Source: Pilatotrama ljubarskyi (Eukaryota; Basidiomycota; Agaricomycetes; Polyporales; Polyporaceae). Taken from it: 64,000 bases of DNA. A program made the translations under genes and the position numbers. Of this stretch, positions 24,596 to 36,900 are shown in pieces (the first letter of the stretch is position 1; the number at the start of each line of letters is the position of its first letter). The DNA is taken from positions 281,875-345,874 of the forward strand of contig MU277670.1 of NCBI GenBank assembly GCA_022385805.1. The letters are read 5' to 3'. The notes under the pieces are model-generated. The model was given only the letters and a program-made list of their open reading frames with translations. It was not told the DNA's origin and made no database searches.

Positions 24596-27126
24596 CTACC
24601 GTCTTACGGACGGATAGGGCCGCAGCGTCCTCGGTTCCAAGTCAATCGGGGGCAGTTCTGGGCAGCTATCACTACGCCTGCGTCTGTGTCTCTGCTGAGC
24701 CTGACCCTCTCTCGTCCTGCTCGGCTCTTCTTCCGTGGCAGTCGGCCAACCACTTCGCAAGTTGGGAGCCGAGCCCGAGGTGGACGGCGTCCTCGGACCA
24801 CGGAGTCTGCCTGAGCCTTGTGCGCGTTCGTATGAGGCCGACGGAGGGGTCCTCGGCGTTGCCACACCGCTGTGTCCTGGAAATGCTCTGATGGACCGTG
24901 GTGAGTCTGGAATGATGGGCGACCGTAGGTGCTCGGGGACCGTCAGGTGCTGAGACGACAACGGACGGTGTGCGGCGGACACGCCATGAAGCCGCAGTCC
25001 TAGGCGCATGGGATGGGGGCTGGGTGGTCTCGAGGAACGCAGGGAGTGTGGCCGGCTGATGGCCACGCGATTCGCCGAGGACTGACTCCCTCGCAATGAG
25101 CCCGAGCCAGAACCAGAGGCCCCGCCACCGCCCTCCGTGTTGCCCTCCGCGACTGGTGGTAACTCATCTTGCCCGCCGAATGTCCTGGCTGACGCGAAGG
25201 ACTTACGGGGTGTGCTCCGCCACGGCATCTTTAGAGACGTCTCCGCAGGCGACCGTACCTTGCGGCTCCCCTGTCGGGACAGGACGACGGAAAAGACCTG
25301 TCGCGAGTTGCCACTCAAAGAGCGGTTGAACTTGGAAGTAGCCATGGAGAGGTTGGAGTTGCGGACCGCCGTGGTAGGGGTAGCGGCGGAAGAAGTGTGA
25401 GACGCGGTGTAGTCCGACGGCGTTGCAGTTGTGCTGGGCGACCATATCTTCGTCTCCTTCGTCTCCCTCTTCGCAGATGATACCGCTGACGGAAGACGGA
25501 GTATGTCAGAGCCGATGATAGTGGACGGGATATTCATCGACGAGTTCGAAGCCTCCATGTCCTCGATTTCCACCTGAACATGGGGACGCTGCTTCTTAGG
25601 GCGGATCGGCACGATGGGTCCAGTATGTATGTGGCGTTCCATCTGTTCGGCATACTGCACTTGGAACGGCAGGATCTGTCTTGCTTGCAGATCGGCGAAG
25701 ACAGGAGTATCTCCTATGCGAGGCGGAGCGCTGCTGGGCACCTTCACGCGCGGCGTGACGCTAGCAGGGACTCTTTCCATCGGATTATCGAAGATGATGA
25801 CACCTCCACTCGGAGGCCCCATGGGAGAGCCTCTGACCATGACTGGAGATGGCTGACGAGATGTTAACGCCGGCGAGGGAGTGATCATGCGGGAATGATC
25901 GGTAGAGTTTGTCTCAGCGAGCGAGTCTGATGGCTGGAAGGGCTCATAGATGTTGTGGTTGAACGCAACTGGGACACATGTCAGCTAACGCTTACGACGA
26001 AAAGGCGAACGGCTTACTAAGGACAATAAGAGCGCCAAGGCTGAAAGGAACAAATTGCGCAAGCACATTGGTGATCACGACGTTCGGAGCGAAGGTCAAG
26101 ACCTCAATGAGCAGGAGACTGCATGTTTGTGCGACCTGGAGGTTGGCGGACTTCGCCATGAAGGAGCGCGAGCCGAGACTACGCCCTTCCCAACCTAAGA
26201 ACCGGAGAACGACGTATGCTTCCAGAATGATGAACCCGATCGAGGTCAGGAGAGCAGTGGGAAGAAACCTAGTGTGATCTCTATGAGCCACGCTCAACAA
26301 AGAGAATGGTTGCACGCACTGGCCCTTGACACATATAGATATCGCTAGCGTATGGACGAAGACCATGTCGCCAGTGTTCGTAGCGTTATAGCCCAGTATG
26401 AACGCTGCTGGGGTTTAGAGAGAAGGCGAGTCATCGGGTATCCAAGGACGTACAGAGCACGAACACGAGGGCGGTACACAGGCCATAGAACTCCACGGTC
26501 CTTGCGCCTCGCTGTTTCAGTCGCAATACCAAGACGGCTAAGCCTATAAGGCGTGCAGCTTGACCCGCCATACTGCCCCATGCGACGGTAAAGGCTGAGT
26601 GCAACTATGAATTGAAGTCGCCAATGCTGAGAGAAAGGAGGCTATACCGCAAGCTGTATCCGCGCCACCTGGATCATAGGCCAATATAGAGCAGAACTCG
26701 GCAAAGCTAGCGAAGGCGAAGCACAGATTGAGCGTGAACACCAATGCGGCTTCGTTCGAGATGCGTTCAATGCTCGCAAGTCCACTTTCTCTTCGTCGAG
26801 TCCGTTTCTCCTCGCCTGGCCCACGCGCCTCGACGTCGGAGACCGGAGCGTCGACGGGCGTGCGTCGGATGAAGGCCCAGAAGATGTGACCCAGCAGCTG
26901 GAAGAACTGCGATTTGGCCGCGTACGAGATGCTGCTCCAAAACACCCATCCCAGCAAGAATCCCGCAGTCGCGCGACTGCGGGTATGCGCAATGAGCCAA
27001 CCTGACGCGTTAAGACAGCCTGAGTGAAAGAAGTACTCACAAATCAGGGTGACGCAAGAACTCAGCCGCAAAAGGATTCGCGTTATCCTGAAGGAAAGGT
27101 GCTGGAGGCAATGGATTGCTAGACAT
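24596..27126 (-). CDS. Unrecognised multi-pass membrane protein with long Ser/Pro-rich tail
   Basis: I do not recognise the family. The chosen start gives MSSNPLPPAPFLQDNANPFA, a soluble N-terminus. Hydrophobic segments follow in order: ATAGFLLGWVFWSSISYAA, EAALVFTLNLCFAFASFAEF, AFTVAWGSMAGQAARLIGLA plus VLVL, FYGLCTALVFVLSAFILGY, FLPTALLTSIGFIILEAYVV, and two more between LQVAQTCSLLLIEVLTFAP and FVPFSLGALIVLSKPFAF. That is six or seven spans. The last 430 residues are hydrophilic and rich in Ser, Arg and Pro, with many possible phosphosites (for example RSLSGNSRQVFS). A receptor-like layout (seven spans plus a long cytosolic tail) is one reading, but nothing proves it. Introns near 27000, 26660 and 26440 were placed to keep the frame, so the exact joins carry some risk. 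Confidence 0.6.
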
Positions 27127-27741
27127 TCGTTCGTTGTCCGTGAAGCCTCTTTGATCACCGCAGCATGAAGGGTCCAGCCGAGCGTAAACAGTTGAGACAG
27201 CCCAGCTGTGAATGCGAGAGACCAGCTCGACAAGGTATGAATAGATTTTTCAGAGAAAGGGGGAGAGTCGTGCGCTCCGGACAAGTCTGGTAGTCGGAGG
27301 CACCCATGAAGATCAAGCATCGTTACCGGCGGTTGGTATCAGAGCTTAGTGATGAAACCAGCAGCCGGCCAGATCAAGGGTGATCAGGTTAGCCAGTGGT
27401 CAGGGCCACAGCCGTTCGCAGCCCAACCGAGCCAAGCATACCGCTGCAGTGCTTGTACACTTACAACCAATGGGGACCTATGCCATGGTGAACGAGTGTA
27501 TGGATGTTCAGCACGGGCCTGTGTCTCGAGTAGATAGATCTCCTCGACCGAGGTGGATTCAACTGTATGGCGCTGCACGATGAACTGTGACACTGTTGCA
27601 CGTCTTGGACGCATGGAATCCATGCCATCGTTCCGGTAACACCATGAAGGCAGCCAATGAGTAAAGCAGGAGCCTGATAGCACTTGCTAAGATTCAACGG
27701 TTACGTATAGCTCGCGTCGGAAGCAAGCTGCTGAAGCAAGG

Positions 27742-27758
27742 GCAGCAGCAGCAGCAGC
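27742..27758. repeat. (GCA)n microsatellite
   Basis: Five GCA units plus a partial unit in the TRA1 upstream region. Confidence 0.6.
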
Positions 27759-27805
27759 CTGTCGCGCCGGATTGTCCGGTCCGCAATGGCCCCCCTACGA
27801 AAGAT

Positions 27806-27811
27806 CACGTG
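27806..27811. promoter_or_regulatory. CACGTG E-box upstream of TRA1
   Basis: Core of the eight-base palindrome TCACGTGA, 170 bp before the TRA1 start. This extended form is the one preferred by Cbf1-type bHLH proteins in yeast. Confidence 0.45.
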
Positions 27812-27980
27812 AGTTTGAACTTTCGGGGTCGCGGGCGCGTCTTTGTGGCTTTCGATTGTACCCCCCGCGTCCTGCGGGCACCTCAGCCACATCTGCCTTG
27901 TCCTCCGTCCTCTTCTTTGCCTTCGCTCTCTCAACTGCTTTCCATCATCCAAACTTGCTGTCTATGCACTCTAGCACACC

Positions 27981-30900
27981 ATGGATAACACGCCGCCTCT
28001 TCACACGGCCGCAGACCTCGAGTTGCGCGCTGCACGCGTCGCAGACCCGAGTATAGGTGCGTCTCACCCCAACGCCTCTTACGCTCATCGCTCAGTCTCG
28101 ATCCATAGACCTGAAGACGAAATATGCCGTTGCATGTGAACTTCGCGAAATGATAGACGGTGTCCGGGAGGCCGAAGTCCGGGTGCTACCCCATATGATC
28201 CCTGTGCTCCTGGAAATCCTGCGATCTGGAGAGCCGTCGTTCCAGAAGGACAGCCTCGAGTTTCAATTCCGACGTACTCTCCTTGAGATCCTCCATCGAA
28301 TCCCCTCCCTGGAAGTAGTCCGTCCCCAGATTCTCCCGCTCTACCATGGCTTGCTCTACCTGCTCCGGCACGACAACGAGGAAATTGGCGTTACTTGCTG
28401 CAAGATGCTCGCTGACATTACTAGGGGAATTCGAACCCTCAATGAAGAGGTCTTCACAGAATACATGTCCATCCTCCTCACTCTCCATGACAACCTCAAA
28501 CAGCTAGTGGTCGAGGCGCTCTCTGAGGGCTCTCCTGAACTGGATGCCAATGTCTCCCTGCCCGCTATTCGAAGCTTCAAGGTCGCCACCGAGATGGACT
28601 TCTTACTTGTGCCTTTCTTACAATGTAACCGCAACCTGGTCGTGACCCACTTGTCTACCATCATTCCTCGCCTCCTCGAGTTCATTGAACTACAAGCTCC
28701 CGCACAGCAGAAGGCACGGGAGGATTTTGAGGCCATGGGAGGCTTCTGGGCAGGCATGGCCCCCAATATCAAGAACACTCAAATCTACACCGACTACATC
28801 GTGGCCCAGCTGAAGTGTGCCTCGTCGTTGGTGTTCATGGTCAGAGGTCTGCCAGAACAATACGATGCGGAAGGGGAGAAGCTGGTCCTTATGATGCTCC
28901 GCCTGTTTCAAGACTGTCCGACGATGGCTATAAATGCTCGAAAGGTAATATCCTTTGTCGGCAATGGTTCTCCTCATATTTACGCCGGGCTTCGTCAGGA
29001 TCTGTCCACTCTCATGAGGCATCTTGGAGCGACGTCTCATCGGCGTGCTCTCCTTCCCCACATAGATAAGTTGCTCGACGAACGGGTACTTTTGGGAACG
29101 TCAGTAGGGGGCCGGGAGATACTTCGGTGAGCTCGTTCATCAAGACGTCGTCGCGTAGAGACTCACTCACGAGGGATGTTAGGATCACTCTGTTCACCGC
29201 GGTCGCTGACCTGCTGCATCATCTGAGGGCCGAGCTTACCCCTGCTAACCTGACGCGCATATTTACCGTCTACGTACAGCACCTGCACAATCCCTTCCTC
29301 TCCACCCACATGCACGTAATGTCTGCTAAGGTCATCCTGCACCTCATCGAGGTCGAAGTGGCCAAGGATACTCACCAGAATGCGGCTCGCACCTTGACTA
29401 TGTTGCTGGAGGCATGCGTCGACAAGGTGGATTCATTGGTGTCCGTGCAGGCTGAGAGGCTCAGCAAGGTCGCCAAGGAGAAGGATGCAGCATCAGAGTT
29501 CAAGGACTTCGCCGCTATTGAGAAGTCTAGGCCGCTCGTCAATCCCTGCTACGCTACGGAGAAGCCAGAGGACCATGTTGGAGGTGCGTCACTAGTGTTG
29601 TCGAGAGTGGGCTGTTATTCTCATAGCTATCTCAGAGTACCGCAATTTGATACGCACGATCTTGCACGTCTTTCGGGGTCTCATTGTGGGGTTGAAGAAG
29701 TGCGATGCCCCAGTACCAGATGGCGCGCTGATAGCTCGCATGTTCGACAGCTGCATCCGCGCTATGGCCTTCTTCGACACCGATTCGCGGGATGCGCACG
29801 ATGCCATGGACTGGCTTGCCGGCGCGCTGGCAGAACTCAACCTCCACGTTTTCCAGGAGGTCTGGACGCGCAAGATCGGGTTCTATCTTGCGTCCGCGGA
29901 GAAGCGCCCCCTTCTCATGCATCTCGCCAGCGTGCTCTTCAGCAAGGAGCCGACTTCCCCCACGCTGGTCGCGATCGTTCTGCGGCATCTCGTCGACCGT
30001 CTCCCAGAGCTCGGCGATTATGATGACCAGTCTGCTGCGGTCCTCATCCGTGTCTTCAAGATGGCATTCCAGGCCGTGACTACTTACCCCCAGCTCAACG
30101 AGTCTATCCTCGCCTCGCATCTGGGCAAGCTCATAATGGACTGCTTCCCCCTCGCGGCCAAGACCACGAGACCGGCGAACTACTTTCATCTCCTTCGTGG
30201 TCTCTTCCGCTCAATTGGAGGAGGCGGAGGTCGATTCGAGCTGTTATATAAGGAGGTCCTTCCGCTCCTTCCAGATATGCTCGAAGGGCTCAACCGCCAG
30301 CTTCAAAATGCAGAGGGAACAAGCCGCGACATGATCGTCGAGCTCTTCCTCACGGTCCCTCTCCGCTTGACGCACCTCATTCCCTACCTCTCGTACCTGA
30401 TGAAGCCCCTGGCCTTGGCGCTGCGCGGTACGCCGGACCTCGTTACGCAAGGGCTTCGCACTCTCGAGCTCTGCATTGACAATCTCACCCCGGACTTCCT
30501 CGACCCCACCCTCAACGCCGTGCTCCGCGAGCTGATGGAGGCGCTGCACGACCTCTTGAAGCCGGTCCCTGCGAATCACCATCATGCTCACACGACCATA
30601 CGTATCCTCGGCAAGCTCGGCGGACGCAACCGCAAGCTCTTGGAGAAGGAACCGCTCCTCAATTATCGCCCGCACCCAGAGCCCGTCACAGCGCGCTTCT
30701 CCTTTGGACCGCAGGTTGGGAACGTCGAGCTGACCCCTATGTCGGTTCTGTCGGCGAAGATATTTTCCTCACCGGCAAAGTATGGCGCCCAGTATCGCCC
30801 GCTTGCATACAGCTATCTGGAGCAGTGCTTGAGTTTGGTCCTTCATGAGGTATGTGTTCATGTGATGCTTCAGCGTCTTTGAGCGATGCGTTACTGACTG

Positions 30901-33900
30901 AGGGAAAAAGGGTGTGAAGGGACGCGAACGGGAAGAGCTCTTCGGCAGGTGTCTTGAGAATCTCTACGACGCGTTACATGTTCCGGACCTCCAGGAGAAA
31001 GCAGAGAAGGCTTTGGCCGAGCTTTCTCGCTTCCTTTTTGCATCCGAGGTGAAGCGTAACGCGGTGAAAGACCCACTCACTCGCCGCTACCCTAGTCCTA
31101 TCTTCACTTGCTACCTCGACGCCCTACAGTATGGCCTTGCCCGTGACAAGCCAGAGGAAGCGAAGAAAGCTCTTGAACTCGTGGACTCCTCCATCCGCGA
31201 ACTTGTGGAGATAGCCGTCGGGAATGAGACGTCAGTCAACGACGTCGTGATCACGCTACACCAGATCGCTAGTCGCTTCCTCTCCTTGTGTCTCGAGGAA
31301 GCTTGGGTGCGCAGGAGCGCCGGCTGTGGCGGCATCCGGGTCATGACCAACATCCCCGACCTAGGTGTCCGATGGGTCAATGAACGGGAGGTCGATCTCG
31401 TCCGCATGCTCCTCCACGTTCTCAAGGATATGCCGCACGACTTACCTCACGACGCGGACACTGTCGTGGATGTCCTCCATCGCGTCCTACGTGTCAGCAG
31501 CGACGACACGCTTGCCAACGATGGCGAGCAGGTGCGAGACAATAAGGCCCTGCACGTGGTGGGTCTCTTCTTCGCGGAGCTGTCAAGCCCCAACCCCATC
31601 GTGCGGAAGGCGGCCCAAGATTGCATAGCCCTGCTCGCAGAACTCAGCCACAAGTCGATCTACGACTTGCTGATGCCCCATCGCGACCGGATACTCTCTT
31701 CGATCTACACGAAGCCGCTGCGAGCCCTTCCTTTCCCTCTCCAGATCGGTATGATCGAGGGCATCCGATACTGCGTCAGCCTGCAGCCACCGCTGCCCGA
31801 GCTCAACGACGAGCTTCTCCGTCTCCTCCATGAGACGCTTGCTTTAGCCGACGCGGACGATATGGCCTTGGTGGGGAGGACGAACGGACGGCAGAGCAGC
31901 CTTGACATCATCAAGCTCCGAGTGGCCTGCATCAAGCTTTTGACCGCCTCCATGCCCATGACCGATTTCTTCGCGAAGCAGCACCAGACTCGGCAGAGGT
32001 ATGGAAATGTGCGTACCTTGTATGTCGAATGCAGTACTGACGGCTTCGACAGAGTGACGACGGTCTACTTCAAGTCGCTCTACTCGCCTACGCCCGAGAT
32101 CAAAGAAGTTGCGCATGAGGGCCTTCGGATGGTGCTGACGCATCAAGCCAGGCTCCCGAAGGAGCTGCTGCAGACTGGTCTCCGCCCTATCCTGATGAAC
32201 CTCGCCGACCCCAAACGACTCTCGATCCCGGGTCTGGAAGGGCTGGCGCGGCTGTTGGAACTGCTTACGAATTATTTCAAGGTAGAGATTGGCCACAAGC
32301 TCCTGGACCATTTCCGCATTGTCGCCGACCCCCAAATGCTGCAAGCATCCTCCCGCTTGCCTCTCATGGAGAACGACGGGATCAAGAAGCTCGTCTGCTT
32401 GGCAAATATCTTCCACCTTCTCCCGTCCGCGGCCAACATCTTCTTGGAAAACCTCGTCAATGCGATTGTGCAGACCGAGTCCGCGTTGCACTTCTCTGGA
32501 GAGAGCCCTTTCTCCGCTCCCCTGGCGAAGTATCTCGACCGCTACCCCTCTGACGCAATGGACTATTTCATGAAGCACCTCGCATTCCCGATGCAGATCC
32601 GCACGCTGAGGAGCATCCTGCGCGCGAGACTTGCGCCCAATCTGCTGCGAGAGCTGAACGGAAGGACCGGCGCTCTTGTCGCTACATGCTTGGAGGGGAA
32701 GGACCCGAACTTGGTCATGCCAGGTCTCCTGCTGTGCTCTGACCTCGCGGAGTTGGTACCGGGGTGGGTGCTTGACAACAAGCATGCTGTCGACGCGGTC
32801 CTTGCGCTGTGGAGAGCTGAGCCGCTCATGGAATCTGCGACAGCACCGTCCGCGGAACTACTGCAGAAGTATACTTTGATGCTGGCGATCTTCAAACAGG
32901 CTTTGGAACAGTCCCCTCGAATCGATATCCTCTTCGACCTCGTCAACATCTTCATCCGCCGTCAGCCCCTCGATGTCGTCAGCGTCGTCCAATTCCTCTA
33001 CCGACATGTCGCGCTTAGCACAAACCTGGCCTTCCGGAGAAACATCCTGCTCCGCTTCCTCATCTGGTTCGACGATCCCTCCTATACCTGGTCGCAGAAG
33101 GCTCTCTTCCTTCAATACATCGTCACTCCGATGCTTCTCATACATGCAACGCATTCGCCCACCAAGGTGGGCTTGCTGGATGCGGACATCGTACAACGAA
33201 TGCACAACCGTATCTGGCAACCCTTGGCCGCCTCCGAGACTACATCTTTCTTGGCTGCTTTCCACGGCGCTGACGACACTGTCAAGATTGAATTCCTGCG
33301 ACTCACAACGGTCATGGTTCAGCACTACTCCGACGTCCTGCAGGAAGCGAAGAAGGACATCATTAAGTGCGCTTGGCTCTTCATCACAAGCGAGGATCCG
33401 CTCGTCAAGCACAGCGCCTACGTTCTCGCCGCCCGCTTCTTCGATGTCTTCGACGGGCCTCCGAAGTTCATTCTGCGCTTGTGGACTGGCCTTCTGAAAG
33501 GACCTCATTCGGAGGGGAGGCAACTTGCCAAACAGGCGCTCGAGATCCTGGCTCCTGTGCTCCTCCGTTCGCAGACCTCCGAGCCTGGCTACCCTCAGTG
33601 GGCTAGGACTACGCGACGTCTCCTCGCAGAGGATGGTGTCAACTCTACGCAGACGAACCTCGTGTACCACTTGATCTCCGCCCAGCCGGCGCTCTTCTAC
33701 CCCGTACGCGCTCTCTTTATCCCCCACATCGTCAACCACCTCATCAAGCTGGGCTTGACCGCCACTTCGACCATCGATTCTAGGCTGCTGTCGATCGAAA
33801 TGGTTCAAGTGATTTTCGACTGGGAACAGAAGGCCGCCTCGACTGCCAACAACGAGGCCCCTTCGGCCGCGACCTCGGCAGACGCCTGGACTACGCCCCT

Positions 33901-36900
33901 CGGCTTCCGCGAGAACATGGTCAGCTACTTGATACGCCTTGCCACGACTCCGCTCGACGTGCAGTCGAGAGCAATCGTAATACCACGAGCGCTCGTGTTG
34001 CTGCGCAATCTGATTGCGCCTTCCGGGTGGGGGGACGTGACGATAAAGCTGAACTACTTCTCCCGTGCACTTGAACAGGTAAGCAGTCTGCGTTCGGCAC
34101 AGCTTTTTGTTTTTGATGCCAACCCAATGCCTTAGAACGAGTTCGCCGACGACGCCTCGAAACTCCTGGCTCAAAGCACCGCGAAGGTCCTACAGCTCGT
34201 ATCCGCTGAGAGAGATGATGCCTGGTTCCGGACCAACGCCGTCGCCCTCACCAAGCTCGTCCGGAAGGGCATATTCTCGGAAGACGCTGTTCTCCAGGAC
34301 TCGCTCTGCCCGGTCGTTGATCGGTTGCTTCGGCTGTTCCCGCTCCCCAAGGAGGAGGAACTGTCCCAAAGCGAGATATCCGATTTCCATACCGCGGTTC
34401 ACACTGCCATCACGGACAGCCTCAGAAGCTCGGAGACTGCGAGGCCAGGGCCATTGCGAGGTTGCTTGCTCGTGCTGAAGACGGTCGTGCAAGTTGCGCC
34501 TGAACGCATCGAACCCTATTGCTCCAATCTCATGAAGCTGCTGAGCAAGCTTGCCAAAGATCACCTCCAGTCCTCTACCTCAAGCAACAATGCATTCGAC
34601 GGGCTGGTGCGGCTGTTAATCGCTATTCTGGAGGTATGCCACATCGCCGTTGCGCACCTCGGTGATCAACGCAAGTGGCTCTTGAGCACCCTTGTCGTCC
34701 TCGTCGACAAGTCCAAGAGCGGTAGTCTGTGCCGGTATATGCTCGATATAGCGAGAGACTGGGCGATGAACAAGCGCGACGCGTACCCCACGATGAAGGA
34801 GAAAGCCAGCTTGCTGCAGAAGATGACGAGTTTCGAAAGTCGTGGCGAACGGGGCGAGGTGCTCTTCAACAACTATCTCGAGCTCATCTATGACATCTAC
34901 ACGGACCCCTCCCTCCGTCGCAGCGACCTCACTACCCGCCTTGAACACCCGTTCCTTCTTGGATGCCGCGCCACGGATCATACAATCCGCGAGAGATTCA
35001 TCGACCTCCTGGATATGAGCGTCCCTCGCTCTCTATACAGTCGGCTTGTGTACATCCTGGGTGTCCAGAGCTGGGAGTATCTGGCCGAGCACAACTGGAT
35101 ATTCCTTGCGCTCCATCTGCTCCTGGGCGCCGTAGACGGTGACTTGACCGTGTCTCCTGATCGGAGGGGCACGTTCGAGTCCGGCTGGTCGACGCCGCCC
35201 TTTCCTCTTGCCCGAGCATCTTCCTACATCAAACCCATGCAGCGTCTGCTCTTCGTGGACCGACAGACTGCTCACGACGTTTGGGTGTCTGTTTTCCCCG
35301 CGGCGTGGGCCTGCCTTTCACGACGCGAACAGGCCGATATCACTCACCATATGATCACGCTGCTCAGCAAGGATTACCACATCCGACAGGCGGACATGCG
35401 GCCCAATGTGATCGTGACCCTTCTGTCTGGTATCCAGGCTTGCTCCTCGCCCATGACGTTACCCCCGCACCTCGTCAAGTACCTTGCAAAGACTTTTAGC
35501 GCCTGGCACGTCGCAACGGAGATGCTCGAGTGCTCCTTAACCTACGTCCGCGAAGATGAGGCCGTCGTCCGTGATACGATCTATGACTCTCTTGCGGAGC
35601 TCTATGCAGAGTTGGCTGAAGAAGATGTCTTCTACGGACTCTGGCGTCGACGTGCGCTGTACCCGGAGACGAACGCTGCCATCTCCTTCGAGCAGGCCGG
35701 CATGTGGGAGCAAGCATCAAACATGTACGAGCTCGCGCAGAACCGTACCAGGGCTGGAGTCCTTCCTTTCTCGGAATCCGAGTTCTGTTTGTGGGAGGAC
35801 CACTGGATACTCGCGGCGGAGAAGCTGCAACAATGGGACATCCTGTTTGAGCTCGGGAAGCAGGAGCAGAACTTCGACCTCCTGTTGGAGAGCGCCTGGC
35901 GCACCAAGGACTGGGTGGATAACCGAGCACAGATGGAAGAATACGTCAACCAACTACGAGACGTGGCCACGCCAAGGCGTCGCGTCTTCGAGGCATTCAT
36001 CACGCTGCTCAAGCTGTCGTCCGCTCCTGACAAAAATTCAGAGTTCACGAAGATACTCGAAGACGCCATGCAACTTTCACTGCGCAAGTGGATCAGCCTT
36101 CCGCCTCAATTCTCCGCCGCCCACATCCCCCTGCTGCAGCACTTCCAGCAATTCATCGAGTTACAGGAGGCCACCCAGATCTTCGCCTCCCTTGCCACTA
36201 CTACCGCGCAGAACTTGGAGAAGAAGTCATCGGACCTGAAGATGCTCCTACAGGCCTGGCGTGAGCGTCTGCCAAACGTCTGGGACGACATCACAATCTG
36301 GAGCGACCTTGTGGCCTGGAGGCAGAACGTCTTCAATGCCATTAACAAGGCCTACCTTCCCCTCATCGCCCCGGCCAATCAAGGCAGCGCGACCAACGGT
36401 AGCACCAACACCTTCGGGTATCGCGGCTACCATGAGACGGCTTGGATTATCAACCGCTTCGCTCATGTGGCACGGAAGCACGAGCTACTAGACGTTTGCT
36501 TCACGTCTCTGAACCGCATCTACACGCTGCCCAACATCGAGATCTCGGAGGCCTTCCTCAAGCTGCGAGAGCAAGCTCGGTGTCACTACCAGAAACCTGG
36601 CGATCTGCAAGCCGGGTTGGAGGTCATCAACAACACCAATCTGATGTACTTCTCGAATCCCCAGAAGGCCGAGTTCTACACGCTCAAGGGCATGTTCCAC
36701 GCGAAGCTCGGTCGTAATGACGAGGCAAACAGCGCATTTGGACAGGCGGTCCAGCTCGACATGTTCCAGGCAAAGGCGTGGGCGGCATGGGGGAAGTATA
36801 ACGACAAGATGTTCAAGGAGTTCCCCAACGACATGTCGTACGCGTCGAATGCAGTCAGCTGCTACCTCCAGGCCGCAGGGCTGTACAAGAATAGGAAGAG

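Larger units (their letters stand above)
27127..27980. other. Divergent promoter region membrane protein / TRA1
   Basis: The longest promoter-type gap but one (854 bp). Holds a (GCA)5 run and a perfect TCACGTGA. Plus-strand frames show no conserved motif. CT-rich just before 27960. Confidence 0.5.
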
